From NCBI GenBank assembly GCA_031290715.1, contig JAITNA010000142.1, positions 1 through 5,840 of the forward strand: 5,840 bases of DNA. Reading direction: 5' to 3'. This stretch comes from Eubacteriales Family XIII. Incertae Sedis bacterium (GTDB lineage Bacteria > Bacillota > Clostridia > Peptostreptococcales > Anaerovoracaceae). Shown here in pieces: positions 5,732 to 5,840 of this stretch; the stretch's first letter is position 1; each line of letters begins with the position of its first letter. The notes beneath the pieces were generated by a model that was not told where the DNA came from, made no database searches, and saw only the letters and a program-made list of their open reading frames with translations. The position numbers and the translations under genes were made by a program.

Positions 5732-5763
5732 GTGGTACGACGGAGCTGAAGCTCCTGTACCAC
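5732..5763. repeat. Hairpin H2 with TGAA loop
   Basis: The inner stem is GGAGC-TGAA-GCTCC (arms 5742-5755). A three-base bulge on the 5' side (GAC, 5739-5741) and a single T on the 3' side separate it from an outer stem GTGGTAC/GTACCAC (5732-5738 with 5757-5763). It starts immediately after H1 and repeats its plan with different, compensating bases. Confidence 0.7.
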
Positions 5764-5793
5764 TGTCATTCCCGCGAATGCGGGAATCCAGTG
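5761..5793. repeat. dRS3-like palindrome (ATTCCC-N8-GGGAAT)
   Basis: The core ATTCCCGC-GAAT-GCGGGAAT (5768-5787) matches exactly the ATTCCC-N8-GGGAAT pattern of the Neisseria dRS3 element. Outer arms CACTG (5761-5765) and CAGTG (5789-5793) extend the stem with a small asymmetric bulge. Its left arm shares CAC with the right arm of H2, so the two hairpins are mutually exclusive at the base. Similar GTCATTCCCGCG...GGGAATCCAG repeats occur in several phyla, so the match does not imply a Neisseria origin. Confidence 0.7.
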
Positions 5794-5821
5794 ACATATT
5801 TACCACTGAATAGTTGTCTGC

Positions 5822-5836
5822 GACGGCGGTTCCGTC
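5822..5836. repeat. Short inverted repeat at the right edge
   Basis: GACGG-CGGTT-CCGTC is a 5-bp stem with a 5-nt loop, four bases from the end of the window. It may be the edge of a further repeat unit; alone it is too short to interpret. Confidence 0.4.
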
Positions 5837-5840
5837 ACCA

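Larger units (their letters stand above)
5625..5840. other. Non-coding stretch with a cluster of inverted repeats
   Basis: No convincing gene is present upstream of lexA to the right edge. The one longer open frame (5622-5813, plus strand) runs straight through the palindromes, lacks a ribosome binding site and has no recognisable protein features. Positions 5625-5683 show nothing I can name. Positions 5684-5836 hold four inverted repeats, listed separately, packed almost end to end, which suggests a composite dispersed repeat or a structured RNA. Confidence 0.7.

Noticed and set aside
5622..5813. 63-codon open frame on the plus strand at the right end
   Set aside because: It crosses three palindromes, has no ribosome binding site and no protein features.
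5625..5840. CRISPR array
   Set aside because: The palindromes differ in sequence and abut each other; there is no regular direct repeat with spacers.

Overview
The window looks like chromosomal DNA from an anaerobic Firmicute of the Clostridia. The evidence is the long clostridial-type class B penicillin-binding protein, a Bacillus/Clostridium-type LexA with matching operators, strong AGGAGG-like ribosome binding sites, and a PAS-AAA+-HTH sigma-54 activator beside an acylating aldehyde dehydrogenase. Base composition is above 50% GC in the genes and AT-rich in the control regions. The genus cannot be told from this sequence.

Layout. (1) Positions 1-251, minus strand: the first 83 codons of a CoA-acylating aldehyde dehydrogenase that runs off the left edge. 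(2) Positions 252-648: a 397-bp divergent control region. It holds a consensus -24/-12 sigma-54 promoter firing left, a sigma-70 promoter firing right, and three copies of one 18-bp palindrome, roughly yGATACr-N4-yGTATCA. (3) Positions 649-2109, plus strand: the sigma-54 activator itself. (4) Positions 2122-4893, minus strand: a large class B PBP (PBP2/MrdA-like), convergent with the activator and only 12 bp from it. (5) Positions 4901-5539, minus strand: lexA, whose stop codon lies inside the ribosome binding site of the PBP gene. (6) Positions 5540-5625: the lexA promoter with two LexA-box-like palindromes. (7) Positions 5626-5840: no recognisable gene, but a dense run of inverted repeats, including two hairpins of the same design and one matching the Neisseria dRS3 pattern ATTCCC-N8-GGGAAT.

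How the parts fit. The left half reads as a self-contained inducible switch. The PAS domain of the activator would sense an unknown signal, and the activator would bind the GATAC palindromes about 133 and 243 bp upstream of the predicted start and drive the aldehyde dehydrogenase operon from the sigma-54 promoter. The two promoter-proximal palindromes also cover the activator's own -10 and start region, which suggests autorepression. The right half reads as a lexA-PBP2 operon under LexA control, which would tie an elongation-type cell-wall transpeptidase to the SOS response. Both regulatory models are inferred from sequence layout and no experiment is implied. The two most novel points are the complete operator/promoter set of the sigma-54 switch and the lexA-PBP2 coupling.
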